Numbered from the stretch's first letter, positions 1 through 12,345 are shown. The stretch: 64,000 nt of DNA from Neosynechococcus sphagnicola sy1 (GCF_000775285.1 NZ_JJML01000006.1:17580-81579); one strand, 5' to 3'. Notes: a model not told the origin generated them from the letters alone. A program made the numbers and translations.

Positions 1-1
1 A

Positions 2-2044
2 GTGCCGCTGGGTTTGACCCTGGTAGGCCGCTACACCAATGTTCCAGGGCGACGGAACTTTACCCTCTGGCTCAGTCTGATGTCATTGGTGGTTGCTCAG
101 AGTTTGACCCTATGGGTACCCGGAGAACGGCTGCTGGGGGTCGGGGTCGCTACCCTGGTGATGCTGGTCAACACCCGCTGCTTACAACGCATTGCTGCCG
201 CGGTGGTGACGGTGGGGTTTGGCTTGAGTGTCCTCCTTCTCTTCCTCCTGGAAGCTCCCCCCCGGTTGCCCGTCCTGAAATTTACCGATTGGTTGCTCAC
301 AGGGGCGATCACTGTTACGGGGCTGTGGCTGCTCCATACCTGGTTACGCCGCCGCAGTCCGACTCAACCCCTTGCTCGCCTCTATGTTCCGGCGGTAGAT
401 GGCTGGGCGATCGCCCTCTGGGGATTGACCTGGGTCGGTCTCCTGCTCCATACAGCCTTGGCCTATACCCACCAGTTACCTGCTGCCAATACCTGTCTGG
501 TCAGTAGCGGCTTATTGGGGGTGGCTGTGTTGCTGCGGAGTTGGCGACAACCCACTCTCTGGAGTTTGGTAGCGGCCAATGCCGCCTTTGAGCTGGTAAT
601 GGCGGCGGCCATTGTCCGATCGGAGGGTTCGATCTTAGATCTGGCGATCTCCAATATGGGGTTAGCACTGCTGCTCTGGCTGGGGGGGGAAGTCTGGCTC
701 ACCCGCCAACCCTCTAGGGACATTCAATCCGGGTTAAGGTTGCTGCCGCTTTTCTATGCATTGCTGGCAATGGGTCTCCGCTGGGAGCAATTCACCCCCT
801 GGACAGGACTGATGACCCTTGGGGCTGCTGTGGTGGGTTTGGGCGTTGCTAGCAGACCCTCCCCATGGCGTGGGTTGCAGTACTGCTCCCTGTTAGGCAT
901 TACCCTTGCTTGGTACGAATTAGTCATCTATCGACTCCTGAAAGCATCTGGGGGAGCCTTGGCCGATGGCCTGATTGTCCTCGCAGGGGTGGCGGCATTG
1001 ATTACCCTCGTCTATTGGCTGTTGGCCACTCAACGGCTACCTTGGCTACGCCTGAACTCAGGGATGCTAGCGATCTCTGCTCATTGGCATTGGGGGCTGG
1101 GGAGTGGATTGCTGGGAACCGCCATTTTGTCTTCTCTGATCCAGCGGCCTGACCTCAAAGGTCTGGGAATGGGGATTAGTGTGCTGCTGTCTGGCTATGC
1201 CCTCGGCCAAGGACGGGGTCAAATAGCAGAGTCTGGCCTGAAAACCTGGGTATATTTGGGACTGGTTGAGGGGTTGGTGACCGCCCTCTATGCCCGCCTA
1301 CTCTGGCAGCAGCTCTGGATTTTTGACCCGTGGATAGCGGCGATCGCCTGTGGGGTAGGGGCACTGCTGCTCAAGCTTCCCTGGCAGGCTTGGGGGTGGC
1401 CGCAGCAGCCTTGGCGGCGCGCTGGCCTGGGCTTGCCCTTCGTGATCGTGATCATGACCAGCGGCAGCATCCACTCCATCAGTTTGTTGGTAGTTGCTGC
1501 ATACTATACCTGGGTTGCCCGACGGCTGAACAATCGGCGGTTAACTTACCTCAGCGTGCTACTGATCGATTGGTCCTGTTGGCGCTGGTTCCGAGATCTG
1601 CGGCTGCACGATCCGCTCTGGTATGTCATCCCCTTGGGATTGTCGCTGCTGTACATTGCGGAGGTTGATCCAGGGTTGCAAGCACCGGAATCTAAGGGGA
1701 AACGGCATCTGCTGCGGCTGTTCGGTATCGGCCTCATTGAGGTCATCGGGTTATTCACCCAAACCGGGTTTGGACTTATTCCCTGGGGGTTAAGCCTGGT
1801 TGCCATTGTTGCCGGACTTGCCTTGCGCGTCAGAGCCTATCTGTACGTAGGCACCGCCATATTTATGCTGCATACCCTCTATCAGTTAGTGCTGTTGATC
1901 TTCAAGTTAGCCTTCTTAAAATGGGTGATTGGGATTTTAGTCGGGATTGCGTTTATTTGGGTGGCGGGGAGCTTTGAAACTCGCCGTGATCAGGTTGCGG
2001 GGCTGGTGAAAACCTGGTTGCACGACTGGGATCAATGGAGCTAA
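2..2044 (+). CDS. Polytopic membrane protein, 5' end cut by window edge
   Basis: The frame is open from the first bases, so the true start probably lies before the window; the GTG at base 2 may be internal. The 680 visible residues are almost entirely hydrophobic segments joined by short Arg/Trp-rich loops, enough for well over a dozen membrane helices, and the protein ends in a short charged tail (ETRRDQVAG, then a Trp-rich end). I see no catalytic motif and do not recognise a named family. It is most likely a large cyanobacterial integral membrane protein of unknown function. The convergent esterase gene ends only 40 bases beyond its stop. Confidence 0.75.
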   Translation: MPLGLTLVGRYTNVPGRRNFTLWLSLMSLVVAQSLTLWVPGERLLGVGVATLVMLVNTRCLQRIAAAVVTVGFGLSVLLLFLLEAPPRLPVLKFTDWLLTGAITVTGLWLLHTWLRRRSPTQPLARLYVPAVDGWAIALWGLTWVGLLLHTALAYTHQLPAANTCLVSSGLLGVAVLLRSWRQPTLWSLVAANAAFELVMAAAIVRSEGSILDLAISNMGLALLLWLGGEVWLTRQPSRDIQSGLRLLPLFYALLAMGLRWEQFTPWTGLMTLGAAVVGLGVASRPSPWRGLQYCSLLGITLAWYELVIYRLLKASGGALADGLIVLAGVAALITLVYWLLATQRLPWLRLNSGMLAISAHWHWGLGSGLLGTAILSSLIQRPDLKGLGMGISVLLSGYALGQGRGQIAESGLKTWVYLGLVEGLVTALYARLLWQQLWIFDPWIAAIACGVGALLLKLPWQAWGWPQQPWRRAGLGLPFVIVIMTSGSIHSISLLVVAAYYTWVARRLNNRRLTYLSVLLIDWSCWRWFRDLRLHDPLWYVIPLGLSLLYIAEVDPGLQAPESKGKRHLLRLFGIGLIEVIGLFTQTGFGLIPWGLSLVAIVAGLALRVRAYLYVGTAIFMLHTLYQLVLLIFKLAFLKWVIGILVGIAFIWVAGSFETRRDQVAGLVKTWLHDWDQWS

Positions 2045-2083
2045 TCGAGGTGTCCCTAACTGATTGGTAGCAGGAACCACTGG

Positions 2084-3043
2084 TTACGCTGCGGCAAGCT
2101 TTTGCCGCAGCACTGCAGTGGCCAGGGAAATTGCTCCCCGTGCCGCCGGGGTTTCGGTGATCACATTTAGCATCACAAAGTCATGGATCGTCCCTAGGTA
2201 GCGCAGGGCTGTGACCGAGACACCTGCCTGGATCAGCTTATGGGCATAGGCTTCCCCCTCATCCCGCAGCACATCACATTCACCTGTAATCACCAGGGCA
2301 GACGGCAAGCCCGTGAGCTGTTCTATTGAAGACTTGAGAGGCGATGCCGTTGGCTGCTCCCGCACAGCCACATCCGGTGCATAGTGATGCCAAAACCACT
2401 TCATGGCTTCCCGAGACAGAAAATACCCCTCTGCAAACTCCTGATAGGAAGGTGTCTCAAAGTTGGCATCCGTTACCGGATAGAACAATACCTGGAAGCT
2501 GATGGCAGGCCCACGACGCTCCTTGGCAAGGAGGGTGATCGCAGCGGCCATATTGCCCCCCACACTATCGCCAGCAACCGCAAGGCGAGCGGCATCCACC
2601 TCAATGGCAGCACCGTTTTCTGCAATCCATTGGGTAGCGGCATAGGCTTCCTCGATGGCAACGGGGTATGGCGCTTCCGGGGAACGTGTATAGTCAACAA
2701 ACACAACCGCCGCTTCAGCACCGTTGGCAATTTCACGCATCAGGCGATCGTGGGTGTCCTTGCTACCCAGTACCCAACCACCGCCATGGAAATACATCAC
2801 CACTGGCAGCCTGTCATGATTGCCCGGTGGGCGGACGATACGAATTGAGACTTCACCCTTCGGCCCCACTGGAATCACACGATCTTCAATGTCGGCGGAT
2901 AGTTTGACAACATCGCCAGACTGAGCGCCCTCTAGCACCCCACGGGCATCTTCAACCGCAAGTTCATAAATCTGCGATCCCCCTGCGCCCGCGAGGTCAT
3001 CGAGGAATTTCTGGGTGGTTGGTTCAAGAATATAAGTACTCAT
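2084..3043 (-). CDS. Alpha/beta hydrolase, HSL-type esterase
   Basis: A 319-residue esterase of the hormone-sensitive-lipase family, expected to hydrolyse short-chain carboxylic esters in the cytoplasm. Family marks are the oxyanion-hole motif HGGGW at residues 86-90, the nucleophile motif GDSVGG with Ser160, the acid in the GECDVLRDE stretch (Asp257) and the histidine in GTIHDF (His287). Length is normal and there is no signal peptide. It appears monocistronic, with a 340-base gap before the next gene upstream on its strand. The natural substrate cannot be read from the sequence. Confidence 0.88.
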   Translation of the reverse strand: MSTYILEPTTQKFLDDLAGAGGSQIYELAVEDARGVLEGAQSGDVVKLSADIEDRVIPVGPKGEVSIRIVRPPGNHDRLPVVMYFHGGGWVLGSKDTHDRLMREIANGAEAAVVFVDYTRSPEAPYPVAIEEAYAATQWIAENGAAIEVDAARLAVAGDSVGGNMAAAITLLAKERRGPAISFQVLFYPVTDANFETPSYQEFAEGYFLSREAMKWFWHHYAPDVAVREQPTASPLKSSIEQLTGLPSALVITGECDVLRDEGEAYAHKLIQAGVSVTALRYLGTIHDFVMLNVITETPAARGAISLATAVLRQKLAAA

Positions 3044-3387
3044 TTGCTAATTCCTTTTCTAAATTGCCGTCTGATACAGTTCAATCGATACGCTGAAGCA
3101 ATTGTCCAACACCGTGTCATCGCAAACCAGGTATCCCTGAACATCTGCGCCGATCTAGGATTTGATATTCTCCCACAACAACCAAGGAGACAGTTTCATC
3201 CCTACTTAAAGACCGATGCATGGTGTCATGGCTGCAGTGCTGCAAGTGTTGTGAGAAAGATATCAGGTTGAGGTTTATCTGACTACTCGGCAGATATTGG
3301 CATCGTTCAGTTTGGTGGCACTCATTGAGCACATCATCCACAAATAGCAATGTACTCCTGATGCTTCCCTTTCACCAGACCCTACTC
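3044..3387. other. Intergenic gap without recognisable gene
   Basis: About 340 bases between the esterase start and the miaA stop. Short frames on both strands have no homology I recognise and no convincing ribosome binding site. It should hold the esterase promoter and 5' leader. I see no tRNA, strong terminator or repeat. Confidence 0.5.
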
Positions 3388-4320
3388 CTAGGGCGGTTGC
3401 GGCAGCCCTGGGAAAATCATAAATTCTTGAACTCGCTTATAGACTTGTTCAAAGAGAGTTGGATCGTCAGCATTAAACCAGGCAATGTTGGTGTTGGTGT
3501 GAAACCAGGTTCGTTGGCGTTTGGCAAATTGACGGGTATGAACTACAACCAATGCTTCTGCTTCTACCAGCGTTAGTTCACCAGCTAAGTATTGCTTGAT
3601 TTGTCGATATCCCAAGGTATTGAGTAGGGGGAGAGTCGGGCCATATTTTTGACAAAGCATCGCTACTTCTGTAACGAACCCAGCTGCTATCATTTTCTGG
3701 GTTCGTTTTTGAATTCGCTGATTCAAAGCGTCCATGGGAAGACAGTCTAGACCAATAAAGAGAATTGGATACGCTGGCGGGGTTTCCCCTTGCTGTTCCG
3801 AGAGGGTAACACCGGTTACATAGTAGACCTCCAAAGCCCGCAGGGTGCGAACCTGATCATGGGGGTGAATCCGGTGGCATGATAGCGGATCAACGTTCTG
3901 AAGCAGCTCGTAGAGTTGATGTTGTCCCAAGGACTGCAACTGCGATCGCAACCCAGCATCAGGGGGAACCCGAGGAATTTTGAGTCCTTGGGTGATGGAC
4001 TGAATGTAGAGTCCAGTCCCACCGACTAACAGGGGAACTAAACCCTGTTGATGCAATTGAGCAATCAGAGTCTGGGCCTGGGTTTGATAAGTAGCTACTG
4101 TGAAGGTGTCGCGGGGATCACAAATATCGATCAGATAGTGTGGGACTTGCTGGCGCTCTGTCTGCGAGGGCTTAGCCGTCCCAATATCAAATTCACGATA
4201 GCAGGCACGGGAATCAGCACTGAGGATGACGGTGGATAGGTGCTGGGCAATCTGGATCGCTAAACCAGTCTTACCCGTTGCGGTAGGACCACAAAGTACA
4301 ATTAAGCCTGGTATATCCAT
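3388..4320 (-). CDS. miaA: tRNA dimethylallyltransferase
   Basis: MiaA transfers the dimethylallyl group of DMAPP to N6 of A37 in tRNAs reading UNN codons. The 310-residue protein opens with the P-loop GPTATGKT (residues 11-18), followed by the ADSRACYREFDIGTAKP stretch (SADS-Q/R-Y of the family), the PHYLIDICDP segment and the GGTGLY motif, all diagnostic. It is transcribed divergently from gyrB with about 130 bases between the starts, so the two share a promoter region. Length is normal and the frame is intact. Confidence 0.95.
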   Translation of the reverse strand: MDIPGLIVLCGPTATGKTGLAIQIAQHLSTVILSADSRACYREFDIGTAKPSQTERQQVPHYLIDICDPRDTFTVATYQTQAQTLIAQLHQQGLVPLLVGGTGLYIQSITQGLKIPRVPPDAGLRSQLQSLGQHQLYELLQNVDPLSCHRIHPHDQVRTLRALEVYYVTGVTLSEQQGETPPAYPILFIGLDCLPMDALNQRIQKRTQKMIAAGFVTEVAMLCQKYGPTLPLLNTLGYRQIKQYLAGELTLVEAEALVVVHTRQFAKRQRTWFHTNTNIAWFNADDPTLFEQVYKRVQEFMIFPGLPQPP

Positions 4321-4412
4321 CCCTGTCAGAAAATTGTTTGAAACCGCTCTAGAATCGCCTAGAACCCTTTTGTGTTAAGATTTTAGTGTTTTTAAATCCC
4401 TTTGCAATTTAG

Positions 4413-6390
<1,978 letters not shown>

Positions 6391-6404
6391 GTTGCAAATG
6401 CCAT

Positions 6405-8061
6405 TCAGCGCAGCGCTGCCTCCAAGTTCAGTAACCCCAGGGGTAGGTTGGTGCTGAGGCGAAGGGGCAGATCGGGGGTTGAGAGGGATTGGGCATAGGA
6501 CGGGGTGAGGAAGGGGGCATAGGCTTTGGCGTTCGGGGTTAGCTGCTGGATAAAAGCAAGACTGACCCCCCGCACCAGTTGCCGCAGGGGTTCTACAGCC
6601 ATGCCCTGACGCTCCCGCACCAAATCACTCTGAGCTAGCAGTTGATTGAGATTGGGGTCACCTACGCTCAGATGGGTTCCCCCAATGGCCGTAATCAGAT
6701 ATTTCGGCGTTGGCAATTGGGTAAAAGGTCGCAGTTGCTGGCTGAGCGCTGGGGTGAGGGTGTCAGCGGTTCCAGCCAGGATCAGGGTGGGAGTCGCAAC
6801 CTGGGTGAGTCCAGCTTTACCAAAGAGTTCCCCAATCACAGGATTCAGGGCAATGACTTGTACGACCCGTTTGTCCCGTAGATTCAAGCGTGGCTGCGGT
6901 TGGGTCAGGGGGGACGGGGGGGGCAAAATTCGTAACCGCAGCACACTGGAGCCAGTCGGCGGGTGACTTACCCAGAGGGCTGTGATTGCGACAGAACTGT
7001 TGCAGAGCCGGTAAGTCTAAGACCGCTCCGGCCAGCATCAGGGCGGTAGTACCGCCCAGGGAATGTCCAATCACACTCACCTGATGGGTCGGGAGTTTGC
7101 CTTGGAGTATCCCCGGTTGGCGATTGAGTTTTGCCAACTCATCCAGTAGAAAGCTGATGTCTTGAGGACGGTCGATTAATTCATTGGGAGGCAGGAGCGC
7201 ACTGAAGTCAGGGTGGGCGGTGACCGTTTGTAACCAATCAGCATTGCTCCCAGGATGTTCTGGAATCGCAACGGTAAACCCATGAGAGGCTAGGTGATCC
7301 GCCAGGTAGGCCAAAAAAACGCGATCGGCTCCCAAGCCATGGGAAATCACCACCAGTTGGTTTTGGGGAGTGTCACTCCAGTAGAGATCGACAGCAATGG
7401 AACGCTGGCGGCGGGGGTCGGTGAGCTTCAAGCTTTGCCGATGCACAACCTCAAGGCCAGAGGCTGCCGGGTCTAGGTTGTGGGGTAACGGGGTCATGGG
7501 TGCAGCGAGTTCCCGCTCCAGGGTGGGGCTGAGGGCTTGGGTTTGCCAGAAGGCGGGGTTGAGTTGCGACAGCAGAGCGATCGCCGCTGTGGCATTAATG
7601 GTTAAGGTCTCCGTGGGGAACGCCTTCAGTAAGCTGAGAACATTGAGGCTCCTAGACTGCCGAGTTGCCTGGGAGAGCGCCGCTTGCCACTGGGGAAGTG
7701 TAGTGCCTGGAATCGCGTTTCCCAAGGCTTGCAACAGCGGTTGACTGCTGGACGACTGGAGTAACCTTGTCATAAATTTCTCGCTCAGCTTTGGAACCAC
7801 TGGCAACTGACGGCTCAAAAGCTGACGGAATTCTAAGGTGAGGAAGGGGGCATAGGGCTGGAGGGGAGCGGAGAGTCGCCCTGTTTGAGCAAACTGCTCC
7901 AATTCAGCGATTTCAACGGATTGCTCAAAGAAGCCAACCCGGATGGTGAGTCGTTCCGCTGCCAGACTGGGGGATGCTGCGAAACCAGAACTCAGCGCCA
8001 AAGCTAGCCCACAGAGAAATGGTTGAAAAGGGAACTGGTATGTAAAAGCAGTGGGGTTCAT
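6405..8061 (-). CDS. DUF1400 alpha/beta hydrolase, frameshifted in a G/C run
   Basis: A secreted or periplasmic hydrolase of the cyanobacterial DUF1400 type. ATG at 8061 starts a signal-peptide-like segment ending ASPSLAAE, followed by the DUF1400 domain (ERLTIRVGFFEQSVEIAELE) and an alpha/beta hydrolase domain with ISHGLGADR and the nucleophile elbow GHSLGG. Near 6916-6923 (eight G on the + strand) the frame shifts; the rest (NLRDKRVVQVIALNP, AGTADTLTPALS, GGTHLSVGD with the presumed catalytic His) lies in the other frame. Removing one base restores about 551 residues. The C-terminus repeats DUF1400-like wording (AYAPFLTPSYAQSL). The substrate is unknown; the fold resembles lipases and PAF acetylhydrolases. 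Confidence 0.85.
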
Positions 8062-8305
8062 GGTTAAAGGTGTATGGAAAATCAAGCTATGGGGAAAAAG
8101 ATGATAGATGGGAGAGCACAGCATCCGGCAGAGGATAATACCGTGGAAATCAGGCACTTTCCAGGTCACAATGGTTTTTCATCCCTTGCAGGTGTTGGTT
8201 AAAATCCCCCGTGCCAAGTCTGCATCATCTCCTGGCATCCTCAGGGGCAGGTTGTAGATTGGGCAGGGAACGCTGACGACCGTGAAATCCTTTGAGACAT
8301 AGACA

Positions 8306-9001
8306 ATGATTCAGGTTCTCAGTATCATCACCTTGGCGATCGCCCCTGGGGTGTTTTGGCTGTGGTTCTTTTATCGCCAAGACAAATTGGAGCCAGAACC
8401 CAAGTCCTTCGTTGTGTGGACATTTTTCCGAGGGGCGCTGGTGGTATTGCCAGTACTGGTAATCCAATTGCTCCTCCCCCTACCGGAACTGGTGGCAACC
8501 GTTGTCATTGCACCGATTACAGAGGAGTATGGCAAGTACCTAGTGGTGCGTAATGGGGTGTTTAATCATCAAGAGTTTGATGAACCCCTGGATGGGATTA
8601 TCTATGCGGTTGCCGCTGCCCTGGGATTTGCTACCTTGGAAAATATCTTTTACCTACTGGATGAATATTTCACCTCCGGTACCATCCTAGAGATCTTTGT
8701 CGTCCGAGCCTTGCTTTCTGTTCCCGGCCATGCACTCGACTCCAGCTTCTGGGGATATGCCCTAGGCATCGCCAAATTTACCCCTCCTCAGAGACGGCCT
8801 GCCCTGATTCGTGGCGGTCTTGGCTTAGCGATGGGCCTGCATGGACTGTTCAATCTCTTGCTGTCGTTGAATCCGCTGGCAGCACTGGGATTATTAGTAC
8901 TCATCCCCGTCAGTTGGCGGATGGTGAATCGTCGTATTACCCGAGCGATCGCTGGTTCTCCCCACGCCCTGTCTCCCCTCAGTCGGCAAAAGCGTTCCTA
9001 G
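8306..9001 (+). CDS. PrsW-family intramembrane metalloprotease
   Basis: A 231-residue polytopic protein of the PrsW family, whose Bacillus member cleaves an anti-sigma factor within the membrane. Family signatures are KLEPEPK after the first helix, the paired acidic motif PITEEYGKY, the GFATLENIFYL segment and the PGHALDSSFWGY motif with its conserved histidine. About seven membrane helices can be drawn. No anti-sigma factor or sigma factor is next to it, so its substrate cannot be inferred. It is transcribed divergently from the DUF1400 hydrolase. Confidence 0.85.
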   Translation: MIQVLSIITLAIAPGVFWLWFFYRQDKLEPEPKSFVVWTFFRGALVVLPVLVIQLLLPLPELVATVVIAPITEEYGKYLVVRNGVFNHQEFDEPLDGIIYAVAAALGFATLENIFYLLDEYFTSGTILEIFVVRALLSVPGHALDSSFWGYALGIAKFTPPQRRPALIRGGLGLAMGLHGLFNLLLSLNPLAALGLLVLIPVSWRMVNRRITRAIAGSPHALSPLSRQKRS

Positions 9002-9063
9002 GGGGATACCCCAGTCCCAAGAAAAGCAGCCAAGGGCCAGAGTGGGGGTTAGGGTTAGGGGGG

Positions 9064-9534
9064 TCAGCGGTCAGGCAGGGGGTCTGGATGCGATTGCAGT
9101 TCGCCCTCTTCTACAGAGGGACGGGGATGTAACAACCGACTCCGAATGGCCGCCAGCTGATCCTGATTGGTAATAGCCTGCCGGGGGGGAGGAAGTTCCG
9201 TATTCGGCCAAGTGGGTAAGTTGTTACAGGGACAGATGAGGGATGACATCCCTCGGTTGATGATCGGCACCGGCATAGCACAACGGGCACAGGCCGAGAT
9301 GTCCCAGGCGGGGGTTAATAGTTCGTAAATAGTTTCAGCCGTCCCATCCAGATAGGCATCCCGGCCTGCTGGGGTCTGGAGCTGTTGCCAACAGCGTTCA
9401 AACTGGGGGCTATAGCTGCCTTCCTGAAATACAGGCTGAGGCATTAGTGATTCCTGGCTATGGGGAAGCACTACTTTCTTGCCCAACTGAAACCAATAAG
9501 CAAGATATTCTCTAACTTGATCAATAGATGCCAT
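9064..9534 (-). CDS. Conserved hypothetical protein
   Basis: A 156-residue soluble protein. The N-terminal half (IDQVREYLAYWFQLGKKV) resembles cyanobacterial conserved proteins whose genes often sit alone. The central part has a possible metal-binding pattern, CARC followed about 20 residues later by CPC, and the C-terminus is charged. There is no signal peptide or membrane segment. I cannot name the family or assign a role. It is convergent with the PrsW-type gene, with about 60 bases between the stops. Confidence 0.65.
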   Translation of the reverse strand: MASIDQVREYLAYWFQLGKKVVLPHSQESLMPQPVFQEGSYSPQFERCWQQLQTPAGRDAYLDGTAETIYELLTPAWDISACARCAMPVPIINRGMSSLICPCNNLPTWPNTELPPPRQAITNQDQLAAIRSRLLHPRPSVEEGELQSHPDPLPDR

Positions 9535-9625
9535 ACCTTAATATTTAATCCTTTTAAGTCTGGGTTCAGTTGGGATAAATGGCATTTTTGCCCAGATTCT
9601 CAGCTTCTTAAGAATGTCTTTGCAA

Positions 9626-10201
9626 TCAGCTCTGGTGGTGGGGTGGTAGCGGTAGGGGAGATCCCAATTGACTGAGGTTGAGAACCTGTCCCGCAGTTAC
9701 CAAGTAAACCGGATCGGCGATCGCAGCGACTTTGCGGACTAAACTTCCGAGGCGATCGCGAAATACCCGACCCAGGGGATAGGAGGGAACCAAACCCCAG
9801 CCAACCTCTTCCGCGACCAGAATAACCATCCCCGGACACTGAGCTAAACAGGTGAGGAACGCAGTTTCGGTAGTGATCCAGGCTGACTCCTCCAGATCCA
9901 ACAGGTTGGCAAGCCAGGTTCCCAGGGAGTCAATGAGTAGACAATCCTGGGCGGTCAGGGTTCGTAAGGGGTCGATCAGATGGACGGGAACCTGGAGGGT
10001 TAACCAATCCCTGGGGCGACGTTGCTGATGTTGGAGAATCCGAGCCTGCCATTCCAGATCGTCGGCAGCGATGCTAGCGGTCGCAACATAGGTCACCCCT
10101 ATCCCTGACTGGGTTGCCAAGTGTTCCGCCCATTCACTCTTGCCCGATCTGCTGGGCCCGGTTACGAGTACCACCTGCCCCATGGTCTTTGCCATTGACA
10201 C
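9626..10201 (-). CDS. cobU: Adenosylcobinamide kinase / guanylyltransferase
   Basis: The bifunctional CobU/CobP enzyme phosphorylates adenosylcobinamide and adds GMP in late cobalamin assembly. The protein has the P-loop GPSRSGKS, the VTYVATA strand, the DLEWQARILQHQQRRP segment with the histidine that carries GMP in the family, the DSLGTWLANLL strand and EEVGWGLVP. Start choice is open: GTG at 10201, ATG at 10195, or ATG at 10183, which would put MGQVVLVTG first. The upstream pbp gene ends 3 bases away, so the two probably share a transcript. Confidence 0.92.
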   Translation of the reverse strand: MSMAKTMGQVVLVTGPSRSGKSEWAEHLATQSGIGVTYVATASIAADDLEWQARILQHQQRRPRDWLTLQVPVHLIDPLRTLTAQDCLLIDSLGTWLANLLDLEESAWITTETAFLTCLAQCPGMVILVAEEVGWGLVPSYPLGRVFRDRLGSLVRKVAAIADPVYLVTAGQVLNLSQLGSPLPLPPHHQS

Positions 10202-10204
10202 GGG

Positions 10205-12022
10205 TTAATTGGGACGGATGAATTCAGAGGCGGACTGGAAATTTTCCACAGGGACTCCCTTCAATGCTTGCTGCATAAAATCGGCCCAAATGGGAGCGAC
10301 AAAGCCGCCCCCCGTGGCTCCGTGCCCCAGGGGTTCATAATCGTCGTTGCCCACCCAAACAGCCGTGGCTAATTGGGGAACATAGCCAACAAACCAGATA
10401 TCGCGTTCTGAGCTAGTGGTGCCCGTCTTCCCTGCGGCCGGACGGCCAATCTGGGCAGCCGTTCCAGTCCCGTTGTTAATCACATCCTGGAGCACAGAGG
10501 TGAGGGAGGCAGTGGCCCAGGGGTCTAGCACCAGTTTTAACTTCGGCGTGTGATCTAACAACACATTGCCCTCATTATCCGTCACTTGAACAATCAAGGT
10601 AGGGGGAGCATACCAGCCATTACTGGCAAAGGTGGCGTAGGCATTCGCCATTTCCAGCGGGGTTAAATCCACCGCCCCTAGGGGCAGAGAAATCACTGGC
10701 TCAATGGGACTAGTCATGCCTAAGGTGCGGCAGACCTCAATCACTTTGCTTAAACCCACTGCCTGACCCAGACGAATCGCTGGAATGTTGCGGGATTGTG
10801 CTAGGGCTTGGCGAATACTCATACTCCCGTAAAAAGAGCCGTCGTAATTCTTGGGAGTATAGAGTTCATTGCCATCGGGATAGCTGACGGGAGAATCCTC
10901 AATGCCCGAGTCCGGTGTATACCGACCAGAAGCAAAGGCCGTGTAATAGACAAAGGGTTTAAAGGCTGAACCGGGCTGACGGAGGGCTTGGGTTACCCGA
11001 TTGTACTGACTCTTGGTGTAGTTAACACCGCCCACCATTGCCTTAATAAAGTGGGTGCGGGGATCAACGGCAACCAGTGCCATCTGATCGGCGTACAGTC
11101 CCTGGTTACGGAGGCTTGCATAGCCACGGTTGACCGTCTCGGTTGCCAGCTTCTGGAGCTTCAAATCCACCGTGGTCTGAACTCGCATTCCCCCTTTCTG
11201 CACCGCCGCTTGACCGAATCGTTGGATTAGCTCCTGGGTAACAGCATCGGTGATGTAAGGTGCCTGACTCTGTTTGAAGGAGGTAATTTTGCCAAACTTC
11301 AACGGTTCTTGTAGCGCTGCTTGTGCCTGAGCGGCGGTAATCCAGTTCAATTCTCGCATCCGGTGAAGCACCAGTGCTTGCCGTTGCTTCGCCAATTGGG
11401 GATTGACGAAGGGACTGAAATCTTCGGGAGCCTGAACTAATCCTGCCATCAACGCCGCTTCTGCCAGAGTTAAGTTGGCAGCTGGTTTGCTGAAATAACT
11501 CTGAGCGGCGGTTTCGACCCCATAGGTGTTGTGCCCCCAGTACACCTGGTTCAGATACATTTCTAAAATTTCATTTTTGCTGAAAATTTGCTCCAAGCGC
11601 AGGGAAAGCACTGCCTCGGCCACTTTGCGGCTAAAGGTTCGCTTTGGCGTCAGGAACAAATTTTTGATCAGCTGCATAGTAAGGGTTGAGCCTCCCTCCA
11701 TGGTCTCACCATGCTCAAGGTTGACCAGTAAGGCACGGGCAATGCCCCCAGGATTGACGCCGGGATGGTAGTAAAAATAGCTATCCTCAATGGCGAGAAC
11801 GGCGCGTTTGAGATTGGGAGCAATGTGATTCAGGTGCACCACTTCCCGGTTGGCTTCGCCGTGAATGCTGCTGAGATGTTGGCCGTTGATGTCAAAAATG
11901 TACGTGGTCTGGGTGGGAACATAGTTACGCAACACCCGCACATCCGGTAGGTTACGGAAGCTGACTGCCAAACCGACTAAACTACCTGCGATCGCAGCAC
12001 TGGAGAGCAGCACCAACGTCAA
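10205..12022 (-). CDS. Class A penicillin-binding protein (PBP1A type), start uncertain
   Basis: A bifunctional peptidoglycan glycosyltransferase/transpeptidase. A membrane helix near the N-terminus (LVLLSSAAIAGSLVGLAVS) is followed by the GT51 domain (AIEDSYFYYHPG, GGSTLTMQLIKN, EMYLNQVYWGHNTYG) and a transpeptidase domain with SxxK as SAFK, SxN as SRN and KTG as AGKTGT. The TTG start at 12022 cuts into the membrane segment. Upstream, the same frame stays open back to about 12124 without a normal start. Another frame begins at TTG 12114 with MSSKTLRQKAAPP, a sequence that looks like a usual N-terminus and would join this one if the G7 run at 12077-12083 had one more base. The real start is therefore probably 12114. 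Confidence 0.92.
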   Translation of the reverse strand: MTLVLLSSAAIAGSLVGLAVSFRNLPDVRVLRNYVPTQTTYIFDINGQHLSSIHGEANREVVHLNHIAPNLKRAVLAIEDSYFYYHPGVNPGGIARALLVNLEHGETMEGGSTLTMQLIKNLFLTPKRTFSRKVAEAVLSLRLEQIFSKNEILEMYLNQVYWGHNTYGVETAAQSYFSKPAANLTLAEAALMAGLVQAPEDFSPFVNPQLAKQRQALVLHRMRELNWITAAQAQAALQEPLKFGKITSFKQSQAPYITDAVTQELIQRFGQAAVQKGGMRVQTTVDLKLQKLATETVNRGYASLRNQGLYADQMALVAVDPRTHFIKAMVGGVNYTKSQYNRVTQALRQPGSAFKPFVYYTAFASGRYTPDSGIEDSPVSYPDGNELYTPKNYDGSFYGSMSIRQALAQSRNIPAIRLGQAVGLSKVIEVCRTLGMTSPIEPVISLPLGAVDLTPLEMANAYATFASNGWYAPPTLIVQVTDNEGNVLLDHTPKLKLVLDPWATASLTSVLQDVINNGTGTAAQIGRPAAGKTGTTSSERDIWFVGYVPQLATAVWVGNDDYEPLGHGATGGGFVAPIWADFMQQALKGVPVENFQSASEFIRPN

Positions 12023-12345
12023 CAGGGTTTTACCCGCAATCTGACAAACGGAGCCAATAAATTCGGGAATCGGGGCGGGGGGGCGGCCTTTTGCCGCAAA
12101 GTCTTGGATGACAAATTCACGTCCTCACTCCAACAGGGACAATAACAGACTTGGCAGCCCGAATGCCAACAATCTTCAGGCTCACCGTCTCACTTAAAAT
12201 TATAAGGAAGGGGTTTGGGTGTCATAGGTTACAACTACCATAACTCCGAGTGTCATCGCGCCTGCCAGCACTCCCGCCTTCGTGTAGGCTGTTGGAAGAG
12301 TCTCACAAACTAGATTAGACGTTTATTAAGACCATTGATTTAGGT
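12023..12345. other. Divergent pbp/tyrS intergenic region
   Basis: About 320 bases between two divergent genes. The part nearest the pbp gene (to about 12114) probably encodes its missing N-terminus in another frame. The rest should hold both promoters. No RNA gene or repeat is visible. Confidence 0.5.
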
